From: Weeksellaceae bacterium TAE3-ERU29
GTDB lineage: Bacteria; Bacteroidota; Bacteroidia; Flavobacteriales; Weeksellaceae
Length of the DNA stretch: 64,000 nucleotides
Reading direction: 5' to 3'
NCBI GenBank assembly: GCA_019218445.1
Contig: JAHUUM010000011.1
Coordinates: forward strand, 1-64,000
The translations under genes and the position numbers were made by a program. The notes below the pieces were generated by a model that did not search any database, was not told where the DNA came from, and worked only from the letters and a program-made list of their open reading frames with translations. This document shows, piece after piece, positions 17,542 through 25,760 of the stretch. The first letter of the stretch is position 1. Every line of letters starts with the position of its first letter.

Positions 17542-18876
17542 TTATAGTTTTTTATGTTTTAATTTATAATTTTCATCCCATTTTCTTTCATGAGGCTCGT
17601 GCAATTTCCCCAAAGATTTACCAACACAAAGAGAAACAAAGGCATCTCCTGTAACATTTACTACGGTTCTACACATATCTAACGGACGATCTACTGCAAA
17701 AATTAAAGCTAAACCTACCGCCAATTTATCTGCCGGAAATCCTATAGATTCTAAAACAATAACCAACATTACCATTCCTGCTCCCGGAACTGCAGCTGAA
17801 CCAATAGATGCCAATAAAGCAGTAAAAACAATCGTTAACTGAGCCGTGAAATCTAAAGGGAAATTCATAGCTTGTGCTATAAAAACTGCTGCAACTGCTT
17901 GATAAAGGCTTGTTCCATCCATATTAATTGTCGCCCCCACAGGAAGAACAAAACTACTCACTTCTTCGTCTACTCCTAAATGTTCATTCACTCGCTCCAT
18001 AGTTACGGGTAAAGTTGCCGCACTGGAACTGGTAGAAAAAGCTAAAAGCTGTGCCGGTGAAATTGCTTTGAAAAATTGTCCCGGTGTTTTCTTCGTATAA
18101 ATATAAGCTACTGTCATATAAAAAACTATCATTAAAGACAATCCTAATAAAACTATGGCAGTATAAAAAGCTAATTTTTTTAATATTTCAGGATCATTTG
18201 CACTCACTACAACTCCTGCTAATAAAGCAAATACCGCAAATGGAGCCGTTAACATTATTAAATCTACCATTTTAAGAACAACCTCGTTTAAAGAATCAAA
18301 AAAGTCTTTGAGTGGTTTTGCTTTTTTATCGTCTACCAATAAAAGACTAATCCCTATAAAAATAGCAAAAAAGATTATTTGCAACATCATTCCGTTATCC
18401 GTCATAGCTCCTATAATATTATCAGGCACCATATTAACCACAAAGTCTAATGGACCTGCCGCTTTCTGATTTGCAGCTTCTGTAATCTTTGCAGAAATAT
18501 CAGCATTATTTGTATATGTTGATGTTAATTGAGCTATCGTTTCTTTGGGTATTCCTTTTCCGGGATCAAGCAAATTCACGATGCCTAAACCTATTACAAT
18601 CGCTATTAAAGTAGTAAACATATAAATAAGAATTGTTCTTATTCCCATGTTTTTAAACTTAGAAATATCTTGTAAATCAGATATTCCCTTTACTAAAGAG
18701 GCAAGAATTAAGGGTATTGCTATTAACTTTAGCAATCTAATAAAAATTGTACCAAAAGGAACAATCCAATCGTTTATAAATTTAGCTCCGCCTGACCAAA
18801 ATGTCATTAAATAGCCAAATGTAATCCCGACAATCATTCCTATCATTATCTGCCAATGGAGTTCTAATTTTTTCAT
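17542..18876 (-). CDS. Dicarboxylate/amino acid:cation symporter (DAACS family)
   Basis: An inner-membrane symporter of 444 residues with eight predicted helices and two re-entrant hairpins, importing glutamate, aspartate or C4-dicarboxylates with Na+ or H+. Family signatures are seen in order: the serine-rich hairpin AFSTSSSAATLPVT (about 283), the helix-7 metal-binding motif NMDGT, and the second hairpin ASIGSAAVPGAG. The last helix contains DRPLDMCRTVVNVTGD. Middle gene of a three-gene operon. Substrate choice between GltP-like and DctA-like is not decided. Confidence 0.9.
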   Translation of the reverse strand: MKKLELHWQIMIGMIVGITFGYLMTFWSGGAKFINDWIVPFGTIFIRLLKLIAIPLILASLVKGISDLQDISKFKNMGIRTILIYMFTTLIAIVIGLGIVNLLDPGKGIPKETIAQLTSTYTNNADISAKITEAANQKAAGPLDFVVNMVPDNIIGAMTDNGMMLQIIFFAIFIGISLLLVDDKKAKPLKDFFDSLNEVVLKMVDLIMLTAPFAVFALLAGVVVSANDPEILKKLAFYTAIVLLGLSLMIVFYMTVAYIYTKKTPGQFFKAISPAQLLAFSTSSSAATLPVTMERVNEHLGVDEEVSSFVLPVGATINMDGTSLYQAVAAVFIAQAMNFPLDFTAQLTIVFTALLASIGSAAVPGAGMVMLVIVLESIGFPADKLAVGLALIFAVDRPLDMCRTVVNVTGDAFVSLCVGKSLGKLHEPHERKWDENYKLKHKKL

Positions 18877-18885
18877 TCTTCAGAT

Positions 18886-19527
18886 TTAAATATTAATTAT
18901 TGTTTCACTTTTAGGAAAACGTACTTTTTTAACTCCATTTAGAGCATCATTATCAGCTCTATACCCTATTGGACACATTACCACTGAATGTAAATTCTTT
19001 TCTTTTAAATTTAATAGTCGATCTACTTCTACAGGATTAAATCCTTCTAATGGACAACAATCTACACCCAATAAAGCACAAGAATTAATAAAATTCCCCA
19101 ACGCAATATAAACTTGATGTTTAAGCCATGCTAACTTAGCAGTATCATCCATCGTTTTTAAGAATCCTATACACATCTGTTTATACCCTTGTAATTCACT
19201 TATTTCTACATTTCTTTCCTTAGCCATTACAGCAATATAATTATCTATATGAGCTGAATCAATATCAGTTCTTATACAGAAAATAATATTATGACTGCAA
19301 GTTTGTATTTGCTTTTGATTAAACGTAGCTTCTTTAATAGTTTCCTTAACAGACTCTTTATCAGAAACTAAAACTTTAAACCCTTGTAAACCTAAAGAAG
19401 TAGGTGTTAAATTTATTGCGTGTAAAAGTGTATCTAATGTCTTTTCGTCTACTTTTTTATTGATATCAAACTCTTTGACTGCATATCGCCAATTAAGCTT
19501 TTCTAAAATTAATTTATGTATATCCAT
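18886..19527 (-). CDS. Nitroreductase family NAD(P)H-dependent oxidoreductase
   Basis: An FMN flavoprotein of 213 residues, similar to NfsB. The phosphate-binding part is WRYAVKEFD near residue 13 and the family motif NLTPTSLGLQGFKVLV begins near residue 39. The natural substrate is unknown. Family members reduce nitroaromatics and quinones. It is first in an operon with the symporter and thioredoxin-like gene. The promoter box TAACTTTG ends five bases before the ATG, so the mRNA may start at the start codon. Confidence 0.85.
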   Translation of the reverse strand: MDIHKLILEKLNWRYAVKEFDINKKVDEKTLDTLLHAINLTPTSLGLQGFKVLVSDKESVKETIKEATFNQKQIQTCSHNIIFCIRTDIDSAHIDNYIAVMAKERNVEISELQGYKQMCIGFLKTMDDTAKLAWLKHQVYIALGNFINSCALLGVDCCPLEGFNPVEVDRLLNLKEKNLHSVVMCPIGYRADNDALNGVKKVRFPKSETIINI

Positions 19528-19532
19528 CTTTA

Positions 19533-19540
19533 CAAAGTTA
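19533..19540 (-). promoter_or_regulatory. Nitroreductase promoter, -7 box
   Basis: TAACTTTG on the minus strand, with five bases between the box and the ATG at 19527. It predicts a leaderless or near-leaderless mRNA. Confidence 0.5.
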
Positions 19541-19600
19541 ATTAAATAAATTTAAAATTTTATAATTGTGGCTATTACATATTTATTTAATTAATTTTTG

Positions 19601-19608
19601 TATTTTTG
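19601..19608 (+). promoter_or_regulatory. vapBC promoter, -7 box
   Basis: TATTTTTG on the plus strand, 16 bases before the antitoxin ATG. There is no clear -33 TTTG at the right spacing. Confidence 0.4.
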
Positions 19609-19624
19609 AAGAAACCTATATGCA

Positions 19625-19792
19625 ATGACAATTATTATTGATAAAAAAGATACTAAAAACTTAAAAGAGTTATTAGATAAAAAACTAAAGAAAACATCTA
19701 AAAAAGGAAATATTTCTAAACATTTCGGTAAATTGAAAAGAAATTTAGATGGAATGAAATATCAATTAGCAATAAGGGAAAATGAAGATTGA
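19625..19792 (+). CDS. Putative VapB-type antitoxin
   Basis: A 55-residue, lysine-rich protein (MTIIIDKKDTKNLKELLDKK at the start). It overlaps the start of a PIN-domain toxin gene by 11 bases, the usual antitoxin-first arrangement of vapBC loci. Such antitoxins bind the toxin and repress their own promoter. The first residues could form a short DNA-binding strand, but the family cannot be named with confidence. The call rests mainly on size, charge, overlap and order. Confidence 0.65.
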   Translation: MTIIIDKKDTKNLKELLDKKLKKTSKKGNISKHFGKLKRNLDGMKYQLAIRENED

Positions 19793-20147
19793 CTTTATTG
19801 CAGACACTAATTTTTTAGTATACGTGCACGAAGGAAACGAAATAGTTTTTCCTTTCTTAGAATATAATTTTGGAATTTCATTTATTTCTGAAATTGAGCT
19901 TATAGGTTTTAAAGGAATAAAAAAGAAAGAAGAAATACAACTAAAACATCTAATTACTGATTGTTTCTATATTGACTGGAATTTAAAAATAAAGGAAACA
20001 ACAATTAAATTAAAAAGAAATTATAATATAAAACTACCCGATGCTATAATAGCAGCAACATCAATTACTTATGGAATTCCTTTGGTTACAGCAGATAAAG
20101 GTTTCTCTAAAATTAAAGAACTTGATTTAATTTTAATAGAATTTTAA
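19782..20147 (+). CDS. vapC: PIN-domain ribonuclease toxin, VapC-like
   Basis: A 121-residue PIN domain. The acidic metal-binding residues are all present: Asp8 in IADTNF, Glu37 or Glu39 in SEIEL, Asp87 in LPDAIIAATS and Asp105 in TADKGF. This predicts an active Mg-dependent RNase, of the type that cuts tRNA or rRNA in known VapC proteins. Its ATG lies inside the antitoxin frame, so translation is coupled. The closest neighbours are unrelated housekeeping genes. Confidence 0.85.
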   Translation: MKIDFIADTNFLVYVHEGNEIVFPFLEYNFGISFISEIELIGFKGIKKKEEIQLKHLITDCFYIDWNLKIKETTIKLKRNYNIKLPDAIIAATSITYGIPLVTADKGFSKIKELDLILIEF

Positions 20148-20172
20148 AAGCCTTTGCTTTACTCTAAATTTA

Positions 20173-20180
20173 TATATTTG
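20173..20180 (+). promoter_or_regulatory. ribF promoter, -7 box
   Basis: TATATTTG, an exact match. TTTG lies at 20153-20156, a little closer than consensus. The predicted start is about 20185, downstream of the first ATG of the frame (20183), which supports the ATG at 20204 as the real start. Confidence 0.6.
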
Positions 20181-20203
20181 CAATGCTAAAAAGCATTATC
20201 AGA

Positions 20204-21124
20204 ATGAAAATTATAAACGGAATTGAGGAAATCTCTAAATCAGAAAGGCTTATTTTAACAATCGGTATGTTTGATGGTGTACATAAAGGACATCAATCTA
20301 TCATAAAAAAATTAAATGAAATCGCTTTTGAAGAAAATGGAAATTCTGCTTTACTCACATTTAATCCTCATCCCAGAAAAATTTTACAATCAGATAACAG
20401 CTTTAAATTACTCACAATTTTAGATGAAAAAATTAAGTTATTAAAAAACTATAATTTAGATTACTTGATTATTCAACCTTTTGATTTTGAATTTTCTCGT
20501 ATTTCTCCACTCAACTTTGTAAGAGATACACTCGTAAATCAATTAAACATACATACATTAATTGTAGGGCATGATCATCATTTTGGACGTAACAGAGCCG
20601 GAGATTTTTCTCAGTTACAAGAATTAGCAGATTTATACCATTTCAAAACACTTCAATTATCAGCAATTTTAGAAGATGAAAAACCTATTAGCTCCACTAA
20701 AATAAGAGAAGCTCTTATGCTAGGAAATATAGATTATGCCAATGATGCACTAAATCATCCGTACAGTATTTCCGGAGAAGTAATTCACGGTGATAAAATC
20801 GGGAGAACTTTAGGTTTCCCTACAATAAATTTGAAGTTAGATTCAGATAAATTAATTCCAAAAGATGGAGTTTACGGTGTTAATTTAGAAATAGACAATA
20901 AACGTTTCACAGGATTAATGAATATTGGATTTAGACCTACAATAGAAGGCAAAAACCAAAGGATAGAAATTTATGTTATCGACTTTAATCACAGCTTATA
21001 CGGAGAAAAAGTAAGTGTAGATATTATTTGTCGGATTAGAGATGAACAGAAGTTTGAAAACTTAGAATGTCTAAAAAAACAAATAGAAAAAGACATTCAA
21101 TATTTTAAAGAATTCTTAAATTAA
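20204..21124 (+). CDS. ribF: Bifunctional riboflavin kinase / FAD synthetase
   Basis: Converts riboflavin to FMN and FMN to FAD. The N-terminal nucleotidyltransferase domain has GMFDGVHKGHQ, with the HxGH-like site, and SSTKIREAL. The C-terminal flavokinase domain has GRTLGFPTINL and NIGFRPT. I place the start at 20204 (MKIINGIEEI, 306 residues) and not at the in-frame ATG at 20183, because the -7 box at 20173-20180 predicts transcription from about 20185. A shared terminator lies between it and the convergent tsf. Confidence 0.9.
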   Translation: MKIINGIEEISKSERLILTIGMFDGVHKGHQSIIKKLNEIAFEENGNSALLTFNPHPRKILQSDNSFKLLTILDEKIKLLKNYNLDYLIIQPFDFEFSRISPLNFVRDTLVNQLNIHTLIVGHDHHFGRNRAGDFSQLQELADLYHFKTLQLSAILEDEKPISSTKIREALMLGNIDYANDALNHPYSISGEVIHGDKIGRTLGFPTINLKLDSDKLIPKDGVYGVNLEIDNKRFTGLMNIGFRPTIEGKNQRIEIYVIDFNHSLYGEKVSVDIICRIRDEQKFENLECLKKQIEKDIQYFKEFLN

Positions 21125-21130
21125 TCAAAT

Positions 21131-21161
21131 AAAAAAGAGGACTGGTTTAGTCCTCTTTTTT
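21131..21161. terminator. Bidirectional ribF / tsf terminator
   Basis: AAAAAAGAGGACT pairs with AGTCCTCTTTTTT around GGTTT. It lies between the convergent stops of ribF and tsf. Confidence 0.9.
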
Positions 21162-21178
21162 ATGTTTATATTAAAGTA

Positions 21179-22003
21179 TTAAATAGCAACTCTTTTAAAG
21201 TCTACAACTGTAACACCTTCCTTCTCTCCGTTTACGTAATCTTTTACAGAAGTTTTATCTCCCATAATATATTCTTGATTAACTAAAGTTGTTTCTTTAA
21301 AGAATTTATTCAATTTACCTTTAGCGATATTATCTAACATTGCTTCCGGCTTACCTTCTTGTCTTAATTGGTCTTTAGCTATCTCAATTTCTTTATCAAT
21401 TACTTCTTGCTCTACTTTAGACTCATCTAAAGCGATAGGACTCATTGCAGCAACTTGCATAGAAACATTTTTAGCTACTTCTGCAGCATTATCAAAGTTT
21501 TCACTAATTCCTACCAAAGCAGCAATTTTGTTTCCGTTATGGATATAAGAACCTACAAACGGAGCTTCTAAAGTCTCAAAATATTTGATATCTAATTTCT
21601 CACCAATTACACCTGTTTGTTCAGTTAATTTATCAGCAACTGTCATTCCTCCCATTTCTGAGCTTAAAAACTCTTCTTTAGAATTAAAATCAAGTGCATG
21701 ATTAGCAAATTCTGTAGCTAAAGCAACAAAATCATCATTTTTTGCAACGAAATCTGTTTCACAACCTAAAGCTATAATTGCACCTTTAGAGTTATCTGCA
21801 TTTGTAGCAGCAATAACTGCACCTTCAGAAGTTTCTCTATCAGCTCTTTTTGCAGCTACTTTTTGTCCTTTTTTTCTAAGGATTTCAATTGCTTTATCAA
21901 AATCACCTTCAGCGTCAACTAAGGCTTTTTTACAGTCCATCATTCCTGCTCCGGTAGTATTTCTTAATTTACTAACTTCTGCAGCTTTTACTTGATATGC
22001 CAT
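21179..22003 (-). CDS. tsf: Translation elongation factor Ts
   Basis: Guanine nucleotide exchange factor for EF-Tu. The N-terminal UBA-like domain carries VSKLRNTTGAGMMDCKKAL (residues 10-28), and the Phe-containing contact loop is in GCETDFVAKND. Length is 274 residues. It is the last gene of rplM-rpsI-rpsB-tsf, 54 bases after rpsB. Confidence 0.96.
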   Translation of the reverse strand: MAYQVKAAEVSKLRNTTGAGMMDCKKALVDAEGDFDKAIEILRKKGQKVAAKRADRETSEGAVIAATNADNSKGAIIALGCETDFVAKNDDFVALATEFANHALDFNSKEEFLSSEMGGMTVADKLTEQTGVIGEKLDIKYFETLEAPFVGSYIHNGNKIAALVGISENFDNAAEVAKNVSMQVAAMSPIALDESKVEQEVIDKEIEIAKDQLRQEGKPEAMLDNIAKGKLNKFFKETTLVNQEYIMGDKTSVKDYVNGEKEGVTVVDFKRVAI

Positions 22004-22057
22004 GTTTTTTTATTTTTAAATTTAATGTTATACTAAAATTACTTAAAATCTAAGATT

Positions 22058-22813
22058 TTACTCTTCCTCTTTTTTAGTAGATTCAGTATTACCTTCTTTA
22101 TTTTGTTTTGCTTTTTCTTTTTCTGCTTTTCTTACAGATAAACCTTCTTTGATTGCATCTGTAACTGATTGCATAATAATTTCTACTGATTTAGTAGCAT
22201 CATCATTTGCAGGGATTGGGAAGTCTACTTCTCTTGGGTCTGAGTTAGTATCTACCATTGCAAAGATAGGAATATTCAATTTTTGAGCTTCTTTAACAGC
22301 GATGTGCTCATTTACAATATCTACTATAAATAAAGCAGATGGGATACGAGTCATATCAGAAATAGAACCTAAATCTTTTTCTAATTTAGCTCTTTGACGG
22401 TCTACCTGTAATCTTTCTTTTTTAGATAAACTTTCGAAAGTTCCGTCTTTCTTCATTTTATCAATAGAGTTCATTTTCTTAACCGCTTTACGAATGGTAA
22501 CAAAGTTTGTTAACATTCCACCAGGCCAACGCTCTGTGATGTAAGGCATATTAACCTCTGCTGCATATTTAGAAACGATGTCTTTTGCTTGTTTTTTAGT
22601 TGCAACAAATAAGATTTTTCTTCCTGAAGAAGCCATTTGTTGTAACGCTTTAGAAGCATCTTCTAATTTTACTGCTGTTTTGTGTAAATCGATAATGTGG
22701 ATTCCATTTTTCTCCATAAAAATGTAAGGAGCCATATTTGGATTCCATTTTCTAGTTAAGTGTCCGAAATGTACACCTGCTTCAAGCAATTCTTTTACGC
22801 TTTTTTTTGCCAT
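22058..22813 (-). CDS. rpsB: Small ribosomal subunit protein uS2
   Basis: 30S protein S2. It begins [20 protein letters not shown] and contains [12 protein letters not shown] and [11 protein letters not shown]. Length is 251 residues with a low-complexity acidic/basic C-terminal tail. It is separated from rpsI by 222 bases holding a hairpin and a structured leader that may give it its own regulation. Confidence 0.97.
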   Translation of the reverse strand: MAKKSVKELLEAGVHFGHLTRKWNPNMAPYIFMEKNGIHIIDLHKTAVKLEDASKALQQMASSGRKILFVATKKQAKDIVSKYAAEVNMPYITERWPGGMLTNFVTIRKAVKKMNSIDKMKKDGTFESLSKKERLQVDRQRAKLEKDLGSISDMTRIPSALFIVDIVNEHIAVKEAQKLNIPIFAMVDTNSDPREVDFPIPANDDATKSVEIIMQSVTDAIKEGLSVRKAEKEKAKQNKEGNTESTKKEEE

Positions 22814-22829
22814 TTTAATTTGTTTTAAA

Positions 22830-22922
22830 TTAGTTTACTTTCCGCTCATCAGCAATCAATCTATTGGTGGTTGCAATATTTATTTTTAATTGCGCGCCCT
22901 ATAAATTTGGATGCTAAACTAA
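22830..22922 (-). ncRNA. Candidate structured rpsB leader
   Basis: On the minus strand TTAGTTTA (22922-22915) pairs with TAAACTAA (22837-22830). Just inside, CATC (22913-22910) pairs with GATG (22850-22847), leaving the asymmetric purine-rich loop AGCGGAAAG on the 3' side. The closed region contains GCAACCACC and GATTGATTGC. The layout suggests a leader that S2 could bind to control rpsB-tsf. No known family is claimed. Confidence 0.4.
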
Positions 22923-22960
22923 CCGGCTTTTTTTATTTAATTATTCTATTTAACATGAAA

Positions 22961-22990
22961 AGTTTGCTCAATAAAATTACTGAGCAAACT
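22961..22990 (-). terminator. Hairpin between rpsI and rpsB
   Basis: AGTTTGCTCA pairs perfectly with TGAGCAAACT around a 10-base loop. On the minus strand only TTTTC follows, so termination is probably partial. Confidence 0.55.
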
Positions 22991-23035
22991 GTATTTTTTA
23001 ATCTTAAGAAATTGTATTTTCCAAAAGTTAATATA

Positions 23036-23422
23036 TTAACGTTTAGAGAACTGGAATCTCTTACGAGCTTTCTTCTGACCGAATTTCTTACGCTCAACCA
23101 TTCTCGGGTCACGAGTAAGTAAACCTTCAGGTTTTAATACAGTTCTAAACTCTTGATTTATCTCACATAAAGCACGAGATAAAGCCATTCTTATAGCTTC
23201 TGCTTGTCCTGTAATTCCACCTCCGTGAACTAAGATATTAACGTCGTATTGATTTAATGTTTCTGTTAACAAGAAAGGTTGCTTTACTTTATACTTTAAT
23301 ACGTCTGTACCAAAGTAAGTATCTAAATCTTTACCGTTGATTACGATTTCACCTTTTCCTTCTTGGATATAGGCTCTTGCAACAGATGTTTTTCTACGTC
23401 CTATTTTATGAATAGTAGCCAT
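23036..23422 (-). CDS. rpsI: Small ribosomal subunit protein uS9
   Basis: 30S protein S9 of 128 residues with the signature VNILVHGGGITGQAEAIRMA and the conserved basic tail ending KRFQFSKR, which reaches the P-site tRNA. It starts 4 bases after the rplM stop. Confidence 0.97.
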   Translation of the reverse strand: MATIHKIGRRKTSVARAYIQEGKGEIVINGKDLDTYFGTDVLKYKVKQPFLLTETLNQYDVNILVHGGGITGQAEAIRMALSRALCEINQEFRTVLKPEGLLTRDPRMVERKKFGQKKARKRFQFSKR

Positions 23423-23426
23423 ATTT

Positions 23427-23882
23427 TTATTTGAATTCGTTTATATCTATTTTTCTTGGTTGTTGTGCATCTTGCTGATGCTCTGCACCTTCATATACTC
23501 TTAAATTTTTAAGAATTGCTCTACCCAATTTATTTTTAGGTAACATTCCTTTTACAGCTCTCTCTACTAAGCGAGTTGCATCTTTATCGTGCACCTGTTC
23601 TGCTGTAACACTTCTTTGTCCGCCTGGAAAACCTGTATATCTTTCATATACTTTTTCAGACCATTTTTTCCCGGTTAAATTGATTTTATCCGAGTTTACT
23701 ACTACAACAAAATCGCCACAATCTGCATGTGGTGTAAAATTCGGTTTATGCTTTCCTCTAAGCAATTTAGCCACTTTAGATGCTAAGCGTCCTAAAGACT
23801 GTCCTTCTGCATCTACCAATAACCACTCCTTATTGGCGGTTTCTTTATTTGCTGATAATGTTTTATAACTTAGTGTATCCAC
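23427..23882 (-). CDS. rplM: Large ribosomal subunit protein uL13
   Basis: 50S protein L13 of 151 residues. The motifs DAEGQSLGRLASKVAKLLRG, GDFVVVVNSDKI and GMLPKNKLGR are present. First gene of the ribosomal operon, with a consensus promoter 52 bases upstream. Confidence 0.97.
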   Translation of the reverse strand: MDTLSYKTLSANKETANKEWLLVDAEGQSLGRLASKVAKLLRGKHKPNFTPHADCGDFVVVVNSDKINLTGKKWSEKVYERYTGFPGGQRSVTAEQVHDKDATRLVERAVKGMLPKNKLGRAILKNLRVYEGAEHQQDAQQPRKIDINEFK

Positions 23883-23933
23883 CTTTTTGTTTTTTTAATT
23901 AATTTCTATGTACTTTTGGATAAAATCGGGTTG

Positions 23934-23964
23934 CAAATGTAAGAAAACTTTTTTATCTCACAAA
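23934..23964 (-). promoter_or_regulatory. rplM operon promoter
   Basis: On the minus strand TTTG (23964-23961), 19 bases, then TACATTTG (23941-23934), an exact consensus match. Confidence 0.8.
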
Positions 23965-24010
23965 CTTTTATTTACTAATATCCAAAAATTTAAATCATTT
24001 TATATTTTCA

Positions 24011-24018
24011 TATATTTG
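24011..24018 (+). promoter_or_regulatory. mscS promoter, -7 box
   Basis: TATATTTG, 17 bases before the ATG at 24036. No clear -33 element. Confidence 0.55.
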
Positions 24019-24035
24019 TTTCTTTAAATAAAAAT

Positions 24036-24947
24036 ATGCTATTCTTACAAATAAAACAAGAAACAAAAGAAGCTGTAGGCATTGTAGAGCAATCAGTATC
24101 TCTACATTATGAGAAATTATTACTAATGCTCCCACGAATAGTTATAGGGATATTAATAATTATTTTAGGACTATTAATTTCTAAAATTATAACTAACGTA
24201 TACAAAAAACGTTTCATGAGAAAATCCACTGATCCTTTAATGGCTAGTTTTCTTTCGAAATCTGTTCGCTTATTTTTCTTGGTAATTTCCACCATGTTAG
24301 CATTAGAAGTAGCAGGGCTAAGCTCTGTTGCCGGAGGTATTTTAGCCGCTGCCGGAGGTTTTGCTATTATTGCAGGTTTTGCTTTTCAGGATATTGGAAA
24401 AAACTTTTTAGCCGGAATTATTTTAGCTTTTAACCGCCCTTTTAATATTAATGATTCTATAAAAGTTGATGCTCATTTTGGAAAAGTAAAAGCTCTGAAT
24501 TTCAGATACACACATATTAAAACAATAGACGGGAGAGATATTTTTATTCCTAATAGCGATGTACTTACGAAACCTGTAGAAAATTATACAAGAGATGGTT
24601 TTTACCGGTTAGACTTTATTGTAGGTATTGGTTATGAAAATGACATACAAGCCGCTAAAGAATTAATTATGAAAATTTTAGCATCTAATACAAACATCAT
24701 AGAAGATGCCAGCCATAAAAACTTTGTGATAGAAGATGAGTTAGGAACAAGTACAGTAAATTTAAAAGTATTTTTCTGGGTAGACACTAAAGATTATAAA
24801 GTAGCTTCTAATATATTAAGAGGTAATATCATCCGAGAAGTCAAAGAGGCACTAACTAAAGGTAACTTTAACATGCCGGCAGATATTAAAGAACTTAAAA
24901 TATACGGTACTGAAAAAGATATTCCTATTAGGTTGACTAAAGAATAA
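24036..24947 (+). CDS. Small-conductance mechanosensitive channel, MscS family
   Basis: An inner-membrane osmotic safety valve of 303 residues. Three transmembrane helices occupy about 30-55, 75-95 and 100-125. The third is the pore helix rich in Gly and Ala (GGILAAAGGFAIIAGFAFQDIGKNFLAG). The cytoplasmic beta domain follows, with NRPFNINDSIKV and FIPNSDVLTKPVENYTR. It is monocistronic, divergent from the ribosomal operon. Confidence 0.9.
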   Translation: MLFLQIKQETKEAVGIVEQSVSLHYEKLLLMLPRIVIGILIIILGLLISKIITNVYKKRFMRKSTDPLMASFLSKSVRLFFLVISTMLALEVAGLSSVAGGILAAAGGFAIIAGFAFQDIGKNFLAGIILAFNRPFNINDSIKVDAHFGKVKALNFRYTHIKTIDGRDIFIPNSDVLTKPVENYTRDGFYRLDFIVGIGYENDIQAAKELIMKILASNTNIIEDASHKNFVIEDELGTSTVNLKVFFWVDTKDYKVASNILRGNIIREVKEALTKGNFNMPADIKELKIYGTEKDIPIRLTKE

Positions 24948-25163
24948 ATTATATACTGGTATTCTCGTTTAAAAAAATTTCGTGTGTCCTTTATACATAA
25001 TAATGGTTTTTAAATCTTGCTTTTGATTTGTTACATATATTTTATATTAATAATGAAATAATTACAAATAAAAAGAATATATCAAAAAACTACTCTATGA
25101 AACAGTACGGACATTCGAAAAAATTTTATTAAATTAGAATATACAAATTAGAAAAATTATTGT

Positions 25164-25171
25164 TATTTTTG
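25164..25171 (+). promoter_or_regulatory. Promoter of the small lipoprotein gene, -7 box
   Basis: TATTTTTG, 26 bases before the ATG at 25198. It covers a possible in-frame GTG at 25171 and so rules that start out. The 216 bases between mscS and this box hold nothing I recognise. Confidence 0.55.
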
Positions 25172-25197
25172 TGGCTATAATTTTAAAAACAGTTAAA

Positions 25198-25578
25198 ATG
25201 AAGAAATTAATTTTACCATTATTAGCAACATTTGCTTTAGTATCTTGTGGAAAACAAGACAAACACGAAGAAGTAGCTCCAGAAGTTCAAGTAGAAGAAG
25301 TTGAAACAGTAACAACTGATGTTCCTGATTTCGACAACGAAGAAGTTGAAGAGTACATGAAACTTTACGATGCTTATATTGAAGAATATAAAGAAGCTGT
25401 AAAGTCTAAAGACATGAATAAATTCCAAGAGCTATCTACAAAAGGACAAGAATTAGCTACAAAAGGGCAAGAGTTATCTACTTCAGGATTGAGCGAGTCA
25501 GATATGCAAAAACTTCAAGAATATATGACTCAAAGTGCACAAGAACTTCAAGAGTTATCTCAAGAAATGATGAAATAA
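25198..25578 (+). CDS. Small lipoprotein of unknown function
   Basis: A 126-residue lipoprotein with lipobox Cys17 (ATFALVSC). The mature part is acidic (Asp/Glu about 25-50) and then helical, with a repeated KGQELATKGQELSTKGQEL-like pattern near residues 80-95 (QELSTKGQELATKGQELST). Similar small Gln/Glu-rich lipoproteins are common in flavobacteria, with no known function. The start is set by the promoter box just upstream and by the lipoprotein signal. Confidence 0.75.
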   Translation: MKKLILPLLATFALVSCGKQDKHEEVAPEVQVEEVETVTTDVPDFDNEEVEEYMKLYDAYIEEYKEAVKSKDMNKFQELSTKGQELATKGQELSTSGLSESDMQKLQEYMTQSAQELQELSQEMMK

Positions 25579-25602
25579 GAAATATTAAAATTCTTATAAA
25601 GA

Positions 25603-25642
25603 AAAAAGAAGCCGTCTCAAAACTCATTGAAACGGCTTTTTT
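25603..25642 (+). terminator. Terminator after the small lipoprotein gene
   Basis: AAGCCGT (25609-25615) pairs with ACGGCTT (25632-25638) and a T run follows. An A run on the 5' side makes it usable in both directions. Confidence 0.8.
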
Positions 25643-25760
25643 AGTGATTTTTGCTCGCACACACACAAGAGTTATATTCAAATATTAAAACCTCAGAGGG
25701 GGTGTGAGTATCGGAACGCTTTCTTTTTTTAATAAAAAATATTGATAGATAAATGTATAA

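Noticed and set aside
20183-20203. Upstream ATG and small hairpin AATGC-GCATT as a ribF riboswitch or start
   Set aside because: The stem is five bases and no FMN riboswitch core is seen. The promoter box argues that this ATG is at or before the transcript start.
25097-25132. Eleven-codon frame after mscS
   Set aside because: No amino acid bias, no hairpins and no promoter. Nothing supports translation.
25690-25735. CTCAGAGGGGGTGTGAG as a third copy of the palindromic ilv element
   Set aside because: Only the GGGGGTGT end agrees. The internal hairpins and second end are missing.
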